NCBI RefSeq assembly: GCF_016863395.1 | Contig: NZ_BOOU01000102.1 | Location: forward strand, 1-40,615 | DNA length: 40,615 bases | Direction: 5' to 3' | Origin: Sphaerisporangium rufum | GTDB lineage: Bacteria > Actinomycetota > Actinomycetes > Streptosporangiales > Streptosporangiaceae | In this document: one piece after another, positions 25,945 to 34,093 of the stretch | How positions within the stretch are numbered: position 1 is the stretch's first letter | Layout of the letters: each line of letters begins with the position of its first letter | Program-made: the position numbers and the translations under genes | The notes under the pieces: model-generated | What the model was told of the DNA's origin: nothing | Databases searched by the model: none | What the model saw: only the letters and a program-made list of their open reading frames with translations

Positions 25945-26661
25945 TCACAGGGTAAAGGTTTCCCTAAAGCGCGAAGCCTGGAACCCGCCGCCCAGCGGGG
26001 ACGCCAGACCGGCCCGGGCGGTGCGGGCGAACGCCGCCCGGTCCAGCCGGCCGGCGCCCTCGGGGATCGCGCCGGCCAGCGGGCGGGCGGCCAGCGTCTC
26101 CAGGTCGGTGACGTTGGCGCGCTCGGCCAGACCCGGCTCATCCGGCCACGAGCCGATCACCACCCCGGCCAGGTCGATGCCCCGGCCGGCCAGGGCCTCC
26201 AGGGTCAGCGCGGTGTGGTTCAGCGTGCCGAGACCGGCCCGGGCGACCACCAGCACCGGGGCGTCCAGGGCGCGCGCCAGGTCGGCCAGGGTGGCGCCGT
26301 CCTCGTCGAACCGCACCAGCAGGCCGCCCGCGCCCTCCACCAGCACCAGCCGGTGGGTCTCGGCCAGCTCGCCCACCCGGCGGGCGACGGCCGGCAGCGA
26401 GACGGGCGGCAGGCCGGACGCCCGGGCGGCGGCGGCCGGGGAGAGCGGGTCGGGGAAGCGGGCCGGCTCGAACGTCGTGGTGACGCCGGACAGCCGGATC
26501 ACCTCGTCCAGGTCGCCCGGCTCGCCGGGGGCCACCCCGGTCTGGGCGGGCTTGACCACCGCGACCGGCCCGCCGCGCTCGCGGGCCAGCGCGGCCACGG
26601 CCGCGGTGACCACGGTCTTTCCCACTCCGGTGTCGGTGCCGGTGATCACGAGAACGCTCAC
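25945..26661 (-). CDS. bioD: dethiobiotin synthetase
   Basis: 238 residues. ATP-dependent ring closure of 7,8-diaminononanoate with carbon dioxide to dethiobiotin. The P-loop reads GTDTGVGKT, with VVKPAQTG and VEGAGGLLV following at the expected positions. GTG 26661 has no ribosome binding site; TAGGGT (complement of 26668-26673) ends 6 bases upstream, so transcription probably starts at the start codon itself. A GC-rich hairpin separates it from dasR, so bioD-bioB look like their own transcription unit. Confidence 0.94.
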   Translation of the reverse strand: MSVLVITGTDTGVGKTVVTAAVAALARERGGPVAVVKPAQTGVAPGEPGDLDEVIRLSGVTTTFEPARFPDPLSPAAAARASGLPPVSLPAVARRVGELAETHRLVLVEGAGGLLVRFDEDGATLADLARALDAPVLVVARAGLGTLNHTALTLEALAGRGIDLAGVVIGSWPDEPGLAERANVTDLETLAARPLAGAIPEGAGRLDRAAFARTARAGLASPLGGGFQASRFRETFTL

Positions 26662-26762
26662 CGGGCCACCCTAAGCCGTTCGCCGGCCGTTCCGCCGCCG
26701 CTCATCCGGCGTTGCCCGGCCGGCCACCCGGGCCGGCCAGGCTGACGCTGGACATCCCTGCC

Positions 26763-26781
26763 CTCGCCCGCCTGGGGCGAG
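26763..26781 (-). terminator. hairpin downstream of dasR
   Basis: CTCGCCC (26763-26769) and GGGCGAG (26775-26781) form a perfect 7-bp stem with a 5-base loop, 14 bases after the dasR stop in the leftward direction. A further GGCCGG/CCGGCC inverted repeat lies just beyond. It likely ends the bioF-dasR transcript before the bioD promoter. Confidence 0.55.
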
Positions 26782-26794
26782 CGCGGGGATCACC

Positions 26795-27595
26795 TCAGCC
26801 GCGGCCGCCCGGCCGCCGCACCCCGCCGTCCGGCGGGACCGGCGGCGCGGTGGCCGGCGGCCCCGCGCCGCCCTCGGGCGGCCGGCGCAGCCGGGTCACG
26901 AACTTGTACCGGTCGCCGCGGTAGAGCGACTGCGCCCACTCCACCGGATTGCCCTCGGCGTCGAAGGCGTGCCGGGTGAGCAGCAGCATCGGCAGCCCGA
27001 CGTCCACGCCGAGGACCTGCGCGTCGTACGGCGTCGCCAGCACCGTCTCGATGACCTCCTCGGCGTCGGTCAGCTCCACGTTGTAGGCGTTGTGCAGCGT
27101 CTCGTACAGCGAGGAGTGCACCTCCAGCTCGCGCCGCAGCCGGGAGAAGCGCCGGGCCGACAGGTGGGTGGTGTCGATCGACATCGGCTCGCCGTTGGCC
27201 AGCCGGAGCCGGTGGATCCGCAGCACCCGCCCGCCCGGGTTGATGCCGAGCAGCCGGGCCAGCGTCTCGTCGGCGGTGACGTAGTTGATCTCAAGGATCT
27301 TGGTGTCCGGTTCCAGGCCGACCGAGCGGAGGTCTCCGGTGTAGGAGGTCAGCTGGAGCACCTGGGCGACCTTCGGCTGGGCGACGAAAGTGCCCTTTCC
27401 CTGGATGCGCAGCAGGCGGCCCTCGACCACCAGTTCGGTGAGCGCCTGCCGCACCGTGGTGCGGGAGGTCTCGAAGCGCACGGCGAGCGTGCGCTCGGGC
27501 GGGAGCGCGGCCCCGGCCGGCAGAGACTTGGTGAGTTCCAGCAAGTTCCGTTTGACGTCGTAGTACTTGGGAATCCGGGGAGAATCTTCCGTCAC
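26795..27595 (-). CDS. dasR: GntR/HutC family regulator, DasR-like
   Basis: 266 residues. An N-terminal GntR winged helix (about 10-75, [20 protein letters not shown] and [18 protein letters not shown]) and a C-terminal UTRA ligand domain (about 95-235, with [14 protein letters not shown] and YRGDRYKFV). The sequence tracks Streptomyces DasR, the N-acetylglucosamine-responsive master regulator, almost throughout. The last 30 residues are a Pro/Gly-rich extension of its own. The GTG start overlaps the bioF stop by 4 bases. In Streptomyces dasR adjoins a sugar transporter rather than biotin genes. Orthology is likely but not proven; another HutC-type regulator adapted to biotin is the alternative. 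Confidence 0.85.
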   Translation of the reverse strand: MTEDSPRIPKYYDVKRNLLELTKSLPAGAALPPERTLAVRFETSRTTVRQALTELVVEGRLLRIQGKGTFVAQPKVAQVLQLTSYTGDLRSVGLEPDTKILEINYVTADETLARLLGINPGGRVLRIHRLRLANGEPMSIDTTHLSARRFSRLRRELEVHSSLYETLHNAYNVELTDAEEVIETVLATPYDAQVLGVDVGLPMLLLTRHAFDAEGNPVEWAQSLYRGDRYKFVTRLRRPPEGGAGPPATAPPVPPDGGVRRPGGRG

Positions 27596-28755
27596 ACGTT
27601 CACCTTCATCTCGGCCACTGCGGTGAGCGCGCGTCCGATCACCGCGAGATCATCCGAACTCAGATTGGCCCGCGCGGTCAACCTCAGACAAGACCGGCCC
27701 GCGGGCACCGACGGCGGGCGGAAGCACCCGGCGCGCACCCCGTGTTCGGCGAACACCGCGGCGGCGCGGAGCGCGGCCTCCGGAGGGCCGAGCACGACCG
27801 GCACGACGGCGGCGGCCGGGTCCGCGGTGGCAAGGCCGCGGGCCGCGACCGCGCGCGCGAGCGCGATCGCGGTGTCACGGGCCTGTCCTGGCAGGTCAGG
27901 ATGGTGGCCAACGATATCAAGGGCGGCGAGCGCGGCGGCCATCGGCGCGGGCGCCGGCGCGGTGTCGAAGATGAACGGCCGTCCGGTGTCCACCAGGGCG
28001 TCGATCACCTCGGCGGCGCCCAGCACCGCGCCGCCCTGGGAGCCCAGCGCCTTGGAGAAGGTGACCGTGCGCACCACGTCCGGCGCGGCGGCCAGCCCGG
28101 CGGCGTGAACCGCGCCCCGGCCGCCCTCGCCGGTCACGCCCAGCGAGTGCGCCTCGTCCACCACCAGCAGGGCGCGGTGCCGGGCGGCCGCGGCGTGCAG
28201 CTCGCCGACCGGGGCCAGATCACCGGCCACCGAGAAGACCGCGTCGGTGACCACCAGCGCGTGCTCCTCGTCCCGGCCGGCCAGCGCCTTCTCCACCGCC
28301 GCGACGTCGCGGTGCGGGGTGACCACGACCCGGGCCCGCGCCAGCCGGCAGGCGTCGATGATCGAGGCGTGGTTGCCCTCGTCGCTCACCACCAGCCCGC
28401 CGGCGCCGAGGGTGGCGACCGCGGCCAGGTTGGCCAGGTAGCCGGAGGAGAAGCACAGCCCGGCCGCGGCCCCGGTGAAGGCGGCCAGCCGCCGCTCCAG
28501 GTCGGCGTGCAGCCCGGTGGAGCCGGACACCAGCCGGGACCCGGTGGAGCCGGTGCCCCATTCCCGGGTGGCCCGGACGGCCGCGGCGACCAGCCGCTCG
28601 TCCCTGGACAGGCCGAGGTAGTCGTTGGAGGCCAGGTCGATCAGGCCGTCGTGGTCGGGGGTGCGGGGGCGCAGGGCGCGGCGCAGCCCGGCGCGCTCCC
28701 GCTGGGCCGCGGCGTCGCGCAGCCGGGCAAGGGGGTCGGTCCCCATCGTCTCCAT
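27592..28755 (-). CDS. bioF: 8-amino-7-oxononanoate synthase
   Basis: 387 residues. A PLP-dependent condensing enzyme joining pimeloyl thioester and alanine, the first committed step of biotin assembly. The PLP lysine is in [12 protein letters not shown], with [38 protein letters not shown] and [12 protein letters not shown] conserved. Start is ATG 28755 (METMGTDPL); ATG 28746 is an alternative with GGAG only 3 bases upstream. The 4-base overlap with dasR indicates a shared mRNA. bioA, which acts between bioF and bioD, is not in this window. The long open frame upstream is antisense to pdtaS. Confidence 0.93.
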   Translation of the reverse strand: METMGTDPLARLRDAAAQRERAGLRRALRPRTPDHDGLIDLASNDYLGLSRDERLVAAAVRATREWGTGSTGSRLVSGSTGLHADLERRLAAFTGAAAGLCFSSGYLANLAAVATLGAGGLVVSDEGNHASIIDACRLARARVVVTPHRDVAAVEKALAGRDEEHALVVTDAVFSVAGDLAPVGELHAAAARHRALLVVDEAHSLGVTGEGGRGAVHAAGLAAAPDVVRTVTFSKALGSQGGAVLGAAEVIDALVDTGRPFIFDTAPAPAPMAAALAALDIVGHHPDLPGQARDTAIALARAVAARGLATADPAAAVVPVVLGPPEAALRAAAVFAEHGVRAGCFRPPSVPAGRSCLRLTARANLSSDDLAVIGRALTAVAEMKVNV

Positions 28756-28824
28756 ATCACCGATCTTCCCGGCCGCGACCGCGCCGATTCGCGTCCGGGC
28801 CGGATGACAACGCATTATGCACTC

Positions 28825-30282
28825 GTGCCGACTCTTAGCGACCTGGTGACCCGCCACACCACCCTCGATCCCGCCGATCTGGAGTGGATGCAATCGCTGG
28901 TCTCCGACTGGCAGCTGCTGGCGGACCTGTCGTTCGCCGACCTGATCCTGTGGATCCCGCTGCGCGAGGAGCCGGGCTGGGTGGCCGTCGCGCAGATGCG
29001 CCCGACCACCGGGCCTACGGTCTACCACGACGACGTGGTGGGCACCATCGTGGCGGCCGGGGAGCGGCCGCTGCTGGACACCGCCTGGCGCGAGCACCGC
29101 ATCTGCCGCGAGGGCGATCCGGACTGGTCCAGCGGCGTGCCGGTGCGCGAGGAGACCATCCCGGTGCGGCGCGACGACCACTACGTGGCGGTTATCCAGC
29201 GCTCCACCAACCTGTCCTCGGCCCGCACCCCGTCCCGGCTGGAGCTGACCTACCTGCAAAGCGCCTCCGACCTGGCGCAGATGGTCGCCGAGGGGCGGTT
29301 CCCGTTCCCCGAGGACGGCCCGATCCTGGTCCGCTCGCCGCGGGTGGGCGACGGCCTGCTGCGGCTGGACCGGGCCGGCCGGGTCACCTACGCCTCGCCG
29401 AACGCCCTGTCGGCCTACCGCCGGCTCGGCCTGCACGCCGACCTGGTGGGCTCCGACCTGGGCAAGACCACCGCGGCGCTGTGCTACTCCGGCGAGCCCA
29501 TCAACGAGGACCTGATCCTGGTGGCCAGCGGGCGCAAGCCCCGGGAGACCGAGGTGGAGGCGGGCGCCAACGTCGTGCAGCTGCGCGCCATCCCGCTCAT
29601 CGTCGGCGGTGGCCGGATCGGCGCCCTGGTGCTGATCCGGGACGTCACCGAGCTGCGCCGCCGCGAGCGCGAGCTGATGACCAAGGACGCCACCATCCGG
29701 GAGATCCACCACCGGGTGAAGAACAACCTGCAGACGGTGGCGGCGCTGCTGCGGCTGCAGGCCCGCCGGCTGCAGGTGCCCGAGGGCCGGGAGGCGCTGG
29801 AGGAGGCGGTGCGCCGGGTCGGTTCGATCGCCATCGTGCACGAGACCCTGTCCCACACGCCCGAGGAGATCGTCGACTTCGACGACATCGCCGACCGGGT
29901 GATCGCGATGACCGGCGAGGTGTCGGCGGTGGACGTGGTGCCGCGCCGGGTGGGCAGCTTCGGCATGCTGCCGGCGATGATCGCCACCCCGGTCGCCATG
30001 GTGCTCACCGAGTTGCTGCAGAACGCCCTGCAGCACGGCTTCGCCTACGGCAGCGGCACCATCAAGGTGATCGTCTCGCGCACCGGGGAACGGCTGGACG
30101 TGATCGTGGCCGACGACGGGCAGGGGTTGCCCGAGGGGTTCGACCTGGAGGCGTCCACGAGCCTGGGCCTGCAGATCGTCCGGACCCTGGTGGTCGGCGA
30201 GCTGTCCGGGCGGCTGGCGGTGCGGCCGCGGCAGGGCGGCGGCACCGAGGTGTCGCTGGCCATCCCGGTGGCGCCGATGTGA
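28825..30282 (+). CDS. pdtaS: sensor histidine kinase PdtaS
   Basis: 485 residues, no membrane spans. A GAF domain (about 1-150) and a PAS domain (about 165-280) precede a HisKA_2 phospho-acceptor box EIHHRVKNNLQTVAALLRLQ with His at 295-296. An HWE/HisKA_2-type ATPase domain follows (TELLQNALQHGF, DDGQGLPEGF, SLGLQIVRTLV). It closely matches M. tuberculosis Rv3220c, a soluble kinase that phosphorylates the RNA-binding antiterminator PdtaR; no pdtaR gene adjoins it here. GTG 28825 (PTLSDLVTRHT) aligns with the mycobacterial start. No ribosome binding site is seen, so it may be leaderless; ATG 28804 is the alternative. Confidence 0.93.
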   Translation: MPTLSDLVTRHTTLDPADLEWMQSLVSDWQLLADLSFADLILWIPLREEPGWVAVAQMRPTTGPTVYHDDVVGTIVAAGERPLLDTAWREHRICREGDPDWSSGVPVREETIPVRRDDHYVAVIQRSTNLSSARTPSRLELTYLQSASDLAQMVAEGRFPFPEDGPILVRSPRVGDGLLRLDRAGRVTYASPNALSAYRRLGLHADLVGSDLGKTTAALCYSGEPINEDLILVASGRKPRETEVEAGANVVQLRAIPLIVGGGRIGALVLIRDVTELRRRERELMTKDATIREIHHRVKNNLQTVAALLRLQARRLQVPEGREALEEAVRRVGSIAIVHETLSHTPEEIVDFDDIADRVIAMTGEVSAVDVVPRRVGSFGMLPAMIATPVAMVLTELLQNALQHGFAYGSGTIKVIVSRTGERLDVIVADDGQGLPEGFDLEASTSLGLQIVRTLVVGELSGRLAVRPRQGGGTEVSLAIPVAPM

Positions 30283-30288
30283 TCGGCT

Positions 30289-30312
30289 CCCCGGCGGGCG
30301 GCCGGGCCGGGG
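30289..30312. terminator. hairpin after pdtaS
   Basis: CCCCGGC (30289-30295) pairs with GCCGGGG (30306-30312) across a 10-base loop, 7 bases after the pdtaS stop. It is probably a terminator between the convergent pdtaS and whiB1 genes. Confidence 0.5.
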
Positions 30313-30420
30313 ACGACGACGCCCGGCCGTCGCGCTGGGGCGATGCCGGGCGTGGTTGCCCGTGCCGCCACGGGAGGGCGGGACCGGGTGACGCGGTCGT
30401 CGGGATGCGGGCCGGGCGGG

Positions 30421-30675
30421 TCAGACGCTCGCGCGGGCGCGGGTACGGGCGGCGCGGCGCTTGAGAGCGCGGCGCTCGTCCTCGTTCAGGCCGCCCCACA
30501 CGCCGGCGTCCTGACCGGACTCCAGGGCCCACTTCAGGCACGGTTCGCTGACCGGGCAGGCGCGGCATACCTGCTTGGCCTCTTCGATCTGCATGAGCGC
30601 GGGGCCGGTGTTGCCGATCGGGAAGAACAGCTCGGGGTCCACGTCACGGCAGGCAGCGCGGTGGCGCCAGTCCAT
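30421..30675 (-). CDS. whiB1: WhiB family iron-sulfur regulator, WhiB1-like
   Basis: 84 residues. Four cysteines at 9, 37, 40 and 46 (AACRD, QVCRACPVSEPC) match those of M. tuberculosis WhiB1, which hold a nitric-oxide-sensitive [4Fe-4S] cluster and bind the housekeeping sigma factor. The GVWGG turn and a basic C-terminus (RRALKRRAARTRAR) for DNA contact follow. ATG 30675 has AAGGAG 8 bases upstream; the frame 3 codons longer begins directly on that site. Neighbouring pdtaS is the same neighbour as in mycobacteria. In M. tuberculosis whiB1 is controlled by the cAMP receptor protein, and a similar site is present here. Confidence 0.95.
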   Translation of the reverse strand: MDWRHRAACRDVDPELFFPIGNTGPALMQIEEAKQVCRACPVSEPCLKWALESGQDAGVWGGLNEDERRALKRRAARTRARASV

Positions 30676-30730
30676 GCGTTCCACTCCTTCGTAGGTGGAG
30701 CCGGCGGGCTCCGTCCGGGTGACGGATGTT

Positions 30731-30746
30731 TGTGAACTCTTTCACT
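30731..30746 (-). promoter_or_regulatory. CRP-like operator upstream of whiB1
   Basis: TGTGA-ACTCTT-TCACT on the plus strand matches the CRP half-sites TGTGA-N6-TCACA at 9 of 10 positions; inside it GTGAA-CTCT-TTCAC is perfectly palindromic. It lies about 56 bases before the whiB1 start. Mycobacterial whiB1 is a known CRP target, which supports the call. Confidence 0.6.
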
Positions 30747-30928
30747 AACTAGAGCAAAGTTCGCCCGGACCGTACGGGTGGGGGTCCAGGAGTGTGGCGG
30801 TGGCCGTGGACGATGTATGGAGCGTGGTGGCGCTCCGCAAACGTCCTACGTTCCGACGTCGTAGTGAGCTTTTCAGTGCATGCCCAGGTCACGCAAGACC
30901 TTTGACGGAACGTTTTGCCGGATTTGGC

Positions 30929-30944
30929 TGTCATATGCATCACA
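30929..30944 (-). promoter_or_regulatory. second CRP-like site upstream of whiB1
   Basis: TGTCA-TATGCA-TCACA (plus strand) matches TGTGA-N6-TCACA at 9 of 10 positions, about 250 bases before whiB1. Its distal half shares TCACA with an adjoining TCACA-C-TGTGA palindrome. It is distant from whiB1 for direct activation. Confidence 0.4.
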
Positions 30945-30964
30945 CTGTGACGGCTTGTGAGGTT

Positions 30965-32095
30965 TTAGAGCAGAACTTGTAATGCGGAAGGGACGGACCG
31001 GAATGTCACCCGCTCCCGCTCGCCCAAATAATCGCCGTCCAGCTGGAACGCCACCGGACGCCCGGCCGCCAGGGTGAACTCCGCCTCGTCGTGCGTGTGC
31101 AGCAGGTGGCGGCCCCGCGGCGGCCCCTCCCGCGCGGCCATCATCTGCCGCACCAGGTCCAGCACCCAGGGCAGGCCCATCCGGCGCAGCCCGAGCAGGT
31201 CCAGCCGGGTGTCGAAGCCCGCCCGCGGCGTCGGATGGACCGGGCGGTTCCCCACATACGTCCACGGTGCGGTGTTGCAGACGATGGCCAGGAAGATGCC
31301 GTCCACCGGCGGGTGGTGCGGCCGCTCCAGCCGCAGCGCCGGATGCCGCCGGTCGGTGATGAAGAAGTGGCGCACCGCGGTGCCGACGTACCGCGCGGGC
31401 GAGGCCCGGTAACCCGCGGCCCGCAGCCCCTCCACCGCCCGCACCACCTCGGCGTCGTACCCCAGGCCCGCGCAGAAGGTGAAGTAGCGCTCGCCGCCCG
31501 CCTCCCCGGCACCGCCGTCCGACCAGCTCGCCACCCCGAGGCCGATCGTGCGGCGCCGCCCCTCGCGCAGGGCCTCCAGCACCACGCCGGTCGCCTCCAC
31601 CGGGTCGTTCGGCAGGCCGAGCGACCGGGCGAACACATTGGCGCTGCCGCCGGGGATGACGATCAGCGCCGGCCGCCGGTCCCCGTCCCCCCCGCTCCCG
31701 CCCGTGCCGTCCCCACCCGTGCCGTCCCCGCCCGTGCCGTCCCTGTTCGCGCCGTCCCCGTTCGCGCCGCCGCCATCCGTGCTTACCGCGGCCGTGCCCT
31801 GCCCGCCCGTACGCGGCGCAGCCTTGCCGTCCCCCGCCGGGTGCCTCCCGCCCGGACCGGGCGGAGCGCCGGCCAGGCCGTTCACCGCCTCGTTCACCGT
31901 GCCGTCGCCGCCGAGGACGGCCACCACGTCGAATCCGTTCACCCGCGCGGCCCCGGCCAGCTCGGCGGCGTGCCCGCGGTAGCCGGTCTCCTCCACCGAC
32001 AGCTCGACGGCGGCGCCGAGCGCGCGGATCAGCACCTCTCTGGTCCGCCGGTTCGTCGTCGTGGCCTTGGGGTTGACCAGGAGGAGTGCCCGCAT
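30965..32095 (-). CDS. diacylglycerol/sphingosine kinase family protein
   Basis: 376 residues. The DAGK catalytic domain shows VNPKATTT, the nucleotide-binding GGDGTVNEAVNGL (about 62-74) and IPGGSANVFARSLGLP (about 147-162). The C-terminal beta-sandwich ends with FQLDGDYLGERERV. It probably phosphorylates a membrane lipid or a related substrate. Between the two active-site motifs sits an insertion of about 60 residues (76-140), rich in Gly, Asp and Thr, encoded by a 15-base tandem repeat. The sixth codon from the end, counting the stop as last (30980-30982), is TTA. ATG 32095 follows TACCCT by 6 bases with no ribosome binding site: likely leaderless. Confidence 0.87.
   Translation of the reverse strand: MRALLLVNPKATTTNRRTREVLIRALGAAVELSVEETGYRGHAAELAGAARVNGFDVVAVLGGDGTVNEAVNGLAGAPPGPGGRHPAGDGKAAPRTGGQGTAAVSTDGGGANGDGANRDGTGGDGTGGDGTGGSGGDGDRRPALIVIPGGSANVFARSLGLPNDPVEATGVVLEALREGRRRTIGLGVASWSDGGAGEAGGERYFTFCAGLGYDAEVVRAVEGLRAAGYRASPARYVGTAVRHFFITDRRHPALRLERPHHPPVDGIFLAIVCNTAPWTYVGNRPVHPTPRAGFDTRLDLLGLRRMGLPWVLDLVRQMMAAREGPPRGRHLLHTHDEAEFTLAAGRPVAFQLDGDYLGERERVTFRSVPSALQVLL
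31701..31775 (-). repeat. 15-bp coding minisatellite in the lipid-kinase gene
   Basis: Five units of 15 bases in phase with the reading frame; the first is CCCGTGCCGTCCCCA on the plus strand. The first three differ only near their ends and the last two begin TTCGCG. They encode DGTGG or near variants, so copy-number change would not shift the frame. Confidence 0.8.
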
Positions 32096-32184
32096 TCCGC
32101 CAGGGTATCCACGGGCGGGCACCACCGGACGCGGGTCGCCGCCGGTCGCCGGGCCGCGACCCCGGTCCAGTAGGGTCTTCGGTT

Positions 32185-32562
32185 ATGTCGAACCGTCCGG
32201 TGACCCTGATCGTCGCGGCCGCCGTGCTCGCGGCCGAGGGCGCCGTCGCGCTGGCGCTCGGCGGCTACGTCGGGGTGGAGACGGTCACCGGCCGGCCGGC
32301 GGACCTGAACACCGCCATCGGGGTGGCCGCCTTCGGCCTGGTCGCCGGGGCCGCGCTGCTGTGGGTGGCCTGGGGCGTGCTGCACGCGGCGCGCTGGAGT
32401 CGTGCCCCGGGCGTGGTCACCCAGATCTTCGCGCTGCCGGTGGCGGTGTCGCTGGTGCAGTCCGGGCAGCACGCGGCCGGCGTGCCGCTGGCGGTGCTGG
32501 CGGTCGCCGGGCTGGTGGCGCTGCTGGCGCCGCCCAGCACCCGGGCGATGATCGGTGAGTGA
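32185..32562 (+). CDS. small integral membrane protein, four spans
   Basis: 125 residues with hydrophobic segments at about 5-28, 43-65, 75-95 and 98-117. No catalytic motif is visible. A membrane protein of similar size lies in the corresponding place next to whiB1 in M. tuberculosis (Rv3217c), but its function is not known. ATG 32185 lacks a ribosome binding site; TAGGGT (32171-32176) is 8 bases upstream, so it is probably leaderless. It is divergent from the lipid-kinase gene over 89 bases, so the two promoters nearly touch. Convergent with sigF. Confidence 0.78.
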   Translation: MSNRPVTLIVAAAVLAAEGAVALALGGYVGVETVTGRPADLNTAIGVAAFGLVAGAALLWVAWGVLHAARWSRAPGVVTQIFALPVAVSLVQSGQHAAGVPLAVLAVAGLVALLAPPSTRAMIGE

Positions 32563-32591
32563 CCCGCCGGTCGGGCGGGACGGCCTTCAGG

Positions 32592-33398
32592 TCAGTCTTC
32601 GGCGGTGAGGCCCTCGCGCAGCTGGGTCAGCGTCCGCGCGAGCAGCCGGGAGACGTGCATCTGGGAGATGCCGAGCTCGGTGGCGATCTGCGACTGGGTC
32701 ATGTTGCCGAAGAACCGCAGCAGCAGGATGCGCTTCTCGCGGGGCGGCAGCCGCTCCAGCAGCGGCTTCAGCGACTCGCGGTACTCCACGCCCTCCAGCG
32801 ACTCGTCGACGATGCCGAGCGAGTCCGACACCGCGGGGGCGTCGTCGTCCCCGGAGTCCGGGGCGTCCAGGGACACCGTGGAGTAGGCGTTCGCCGACTC
32901 CAGGCCCTCCAGGACCTCTTCCTCGCTCATCTGCAGGTGCTCGGCGAGCTCGGCGACGGTGGGCGCCCGGCCCTGCCGCTGGGACAGCTCGCTGATCGCC
33001 TTGGTCAGCGAGAGTTTCAGCTCCTGCAGCCGGCGCGGCACCCGGACCGCCCAGCCCTTGTCCCGGAAGTGGCGCTTGATCTCGCCCACGATGGTGGGCG
33101 TGGCGTAGGTGGAGAACTCCACGCCCCGGGCCAGGTCGAAGCGGTCGATCGACTTGATCAGCCCGATGGTGGCGACCTGGGTGAGGTCGTCCAGCCACTC
33201 GCCCCGGTTGCGGAAGCGCCGGGCCAGGTACTCCACCAGGGGCAGGTGCAGCTCGACCAGCTCGTCGCGGATGCGCTGACGCCGCGGGTCGTCGATCGGC
33301 AGCCCGGCGAGCTCGCCGAACAGCCCGCGGGCCCGCACCCGGTCGGGCACGGCGGCGGGGCTGTCGCTCTCGGTCACAGGGCGGGTCTTCTCCGTCAC
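32592..33398 (-). CDS. sigF: SigB/SigF family RNA polymerase sigma factor
   Basis: 268 residues: sigma-70 regions 2, 3 and 4 without region 1. Region 2 reads LVEYLARRFRNRGEWLDDLTQVATIG, whose core is DDLTQVATIGLIKSIDRFD. Region 3 has ELSQRQGRAPTVAELAEHL. Region 4 has LLRFFGNMTQSQIATELGIS with its helix-turn-helix. This type serves general stress or development and is held by an RsbW-like anti-sigma factor, encoded directly upstream with a 4-base overlap (GTGA). No anti-anti-sigma gene is adjacent, so release must depend on a gene elsewhere. Confidence 0.93.
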   Translation of the reverse strand: MTEKTRPVTESDSPAAVPDRVRARGLFGELAGLPIDDPRRQRIRDELVELHLPLVEYLARRFRNRGEWLDDLTQVATIGLIKSIDRFDLARGVEFSTYATPTIVGEIKRHFRDKGWAVRVPRRLQELKLSLTKAISELSQRQGRAPTVAELAEHLQMSEEEVLEGLESANAYSTVSLDAPDSGDDDAPAVSDSLGIVDESLEGVEYRESLKPLLERLPPREKRILLLRFFGNMTQSQIATELGISQMHVSRLLARTLTQLREGLTAED

Positions 33399-33832
33399 GG
33401 CAGCCTCGCCGCGCCCCGGCGCTTGCGCAGCACGATGCCCATCCGGTCCGGGACGCCGGTCTCGGCGTCAACGTCGTCGGCGAGCGCGGTCAGCACCATC
33501 CACGCGAAGTCGTCGCGCTTGGGCTCGGCCTGGCCCACCGTGCTCACCTCCACCCGGACGATCATCTCCTGGCCGGTCAGCTCGAACTCGGCGATCAGGT
33601 CGGTGCCGGGCACGGCGAAGCCCAGCAGCATGGCGCACGCCTCGTCGACCGCGATCCGCAGATCCTCGATGTCGTCGAGGGTGAAGTCGAGTCGTGCCGC
33701 CAGGCCGGCGGTGGCCGTGCGCAGCACGGAAAGGTAGGCGCTCGCGGCGGGCAGCCGCACGGTCACCGCGTCGCGGATGCCCGCGATGCCGCCGGAGATG
33801 TCCTGGCCACGCGTCGCCGTCTCGTCGGTCAC
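33395..33832 (-). CDS. rsbW: RsbW-like anti-sigma factor
   Basis: 145 residues, GHKL ATPase fold. The segment IAVDEACAMLLG corresponds to the N-box; the metal-binding Asn of classical RsbW is Met here, as it is also altered in the mycobacterial homolog UsfX. FAWMVLTALADDVDAET and MGIVLRKRR follow. It should bind and silence the SigF encoded next; kinase activity cannot be assumed. GTG 33832 with GAGGAGG 3 bases upstream. The upstream region contains TAAGTT as a possible -10 (complement of 33855-33860 region). Confidence 0.86.
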   Translation of the reverse strand: MTDETATRGQDISGGIAGIRDAVTVRLPAASAYLSVLRTATAGLAARLDFTLDDIEDLRIAVDEACAMLLGFAVPGTDLIAEFELTGQEMIVRVEVSTVGQAEPKRDDFAWMVLTALADDVDAETGVPDRMGIVLRKRRGAARLP

Positions 33833-34093
33833 GTTCCTCCTCGCACAGAGCCGCTGTCTAGCAACTTACCGTCCCGTGTCCCCTGGTGGAGGACTGGGAC
33901 GCGCCGATAGTCATGATCTTGCGGGAATGCGGCCGGTTTCCCGGTCGGTGCCGGCCCGGCCGCGGCGTCCGGACGGCCGGGTCGCCGCCCGGGCCGCCGA
34001 GCCCGGACCGCCTGGTGAAACCCCGGCCGCCGGGCAAGCCACTGGCCCCGCGCGCGTCCGCGACGGCACGGGGCCAGAACCTGGGCGCCGGCC

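Larger units (their letters stand above)
30676..30964 (-). promoter_or_regulatory. whiB1 upstream region with several inverted repeats
   Basis: 289 bases, AT-richer than the genes, with no supportable ORF. Besides two CRP-like sites it holds GGAGCG-N6-CGCTCC (30819-30836), nested CTACG/CGTAG and ACGTC/GACGT repeats near 30843-30864, and TCACA-C-TGTGA (30940-30950). It must carry the whiB1 promoter and the 3' end signals of the lipid-kinase gene. Confidence 0.6.

Noticed and set aside
30794-30982. 62-codon plus-strand frame in the whiB1 upstream region
   Set aside because: It overlaps regulatory palindromes and the end of the lipid-kinase gene, has no ribosome binding site, and its composition is unlike coding DNA here.
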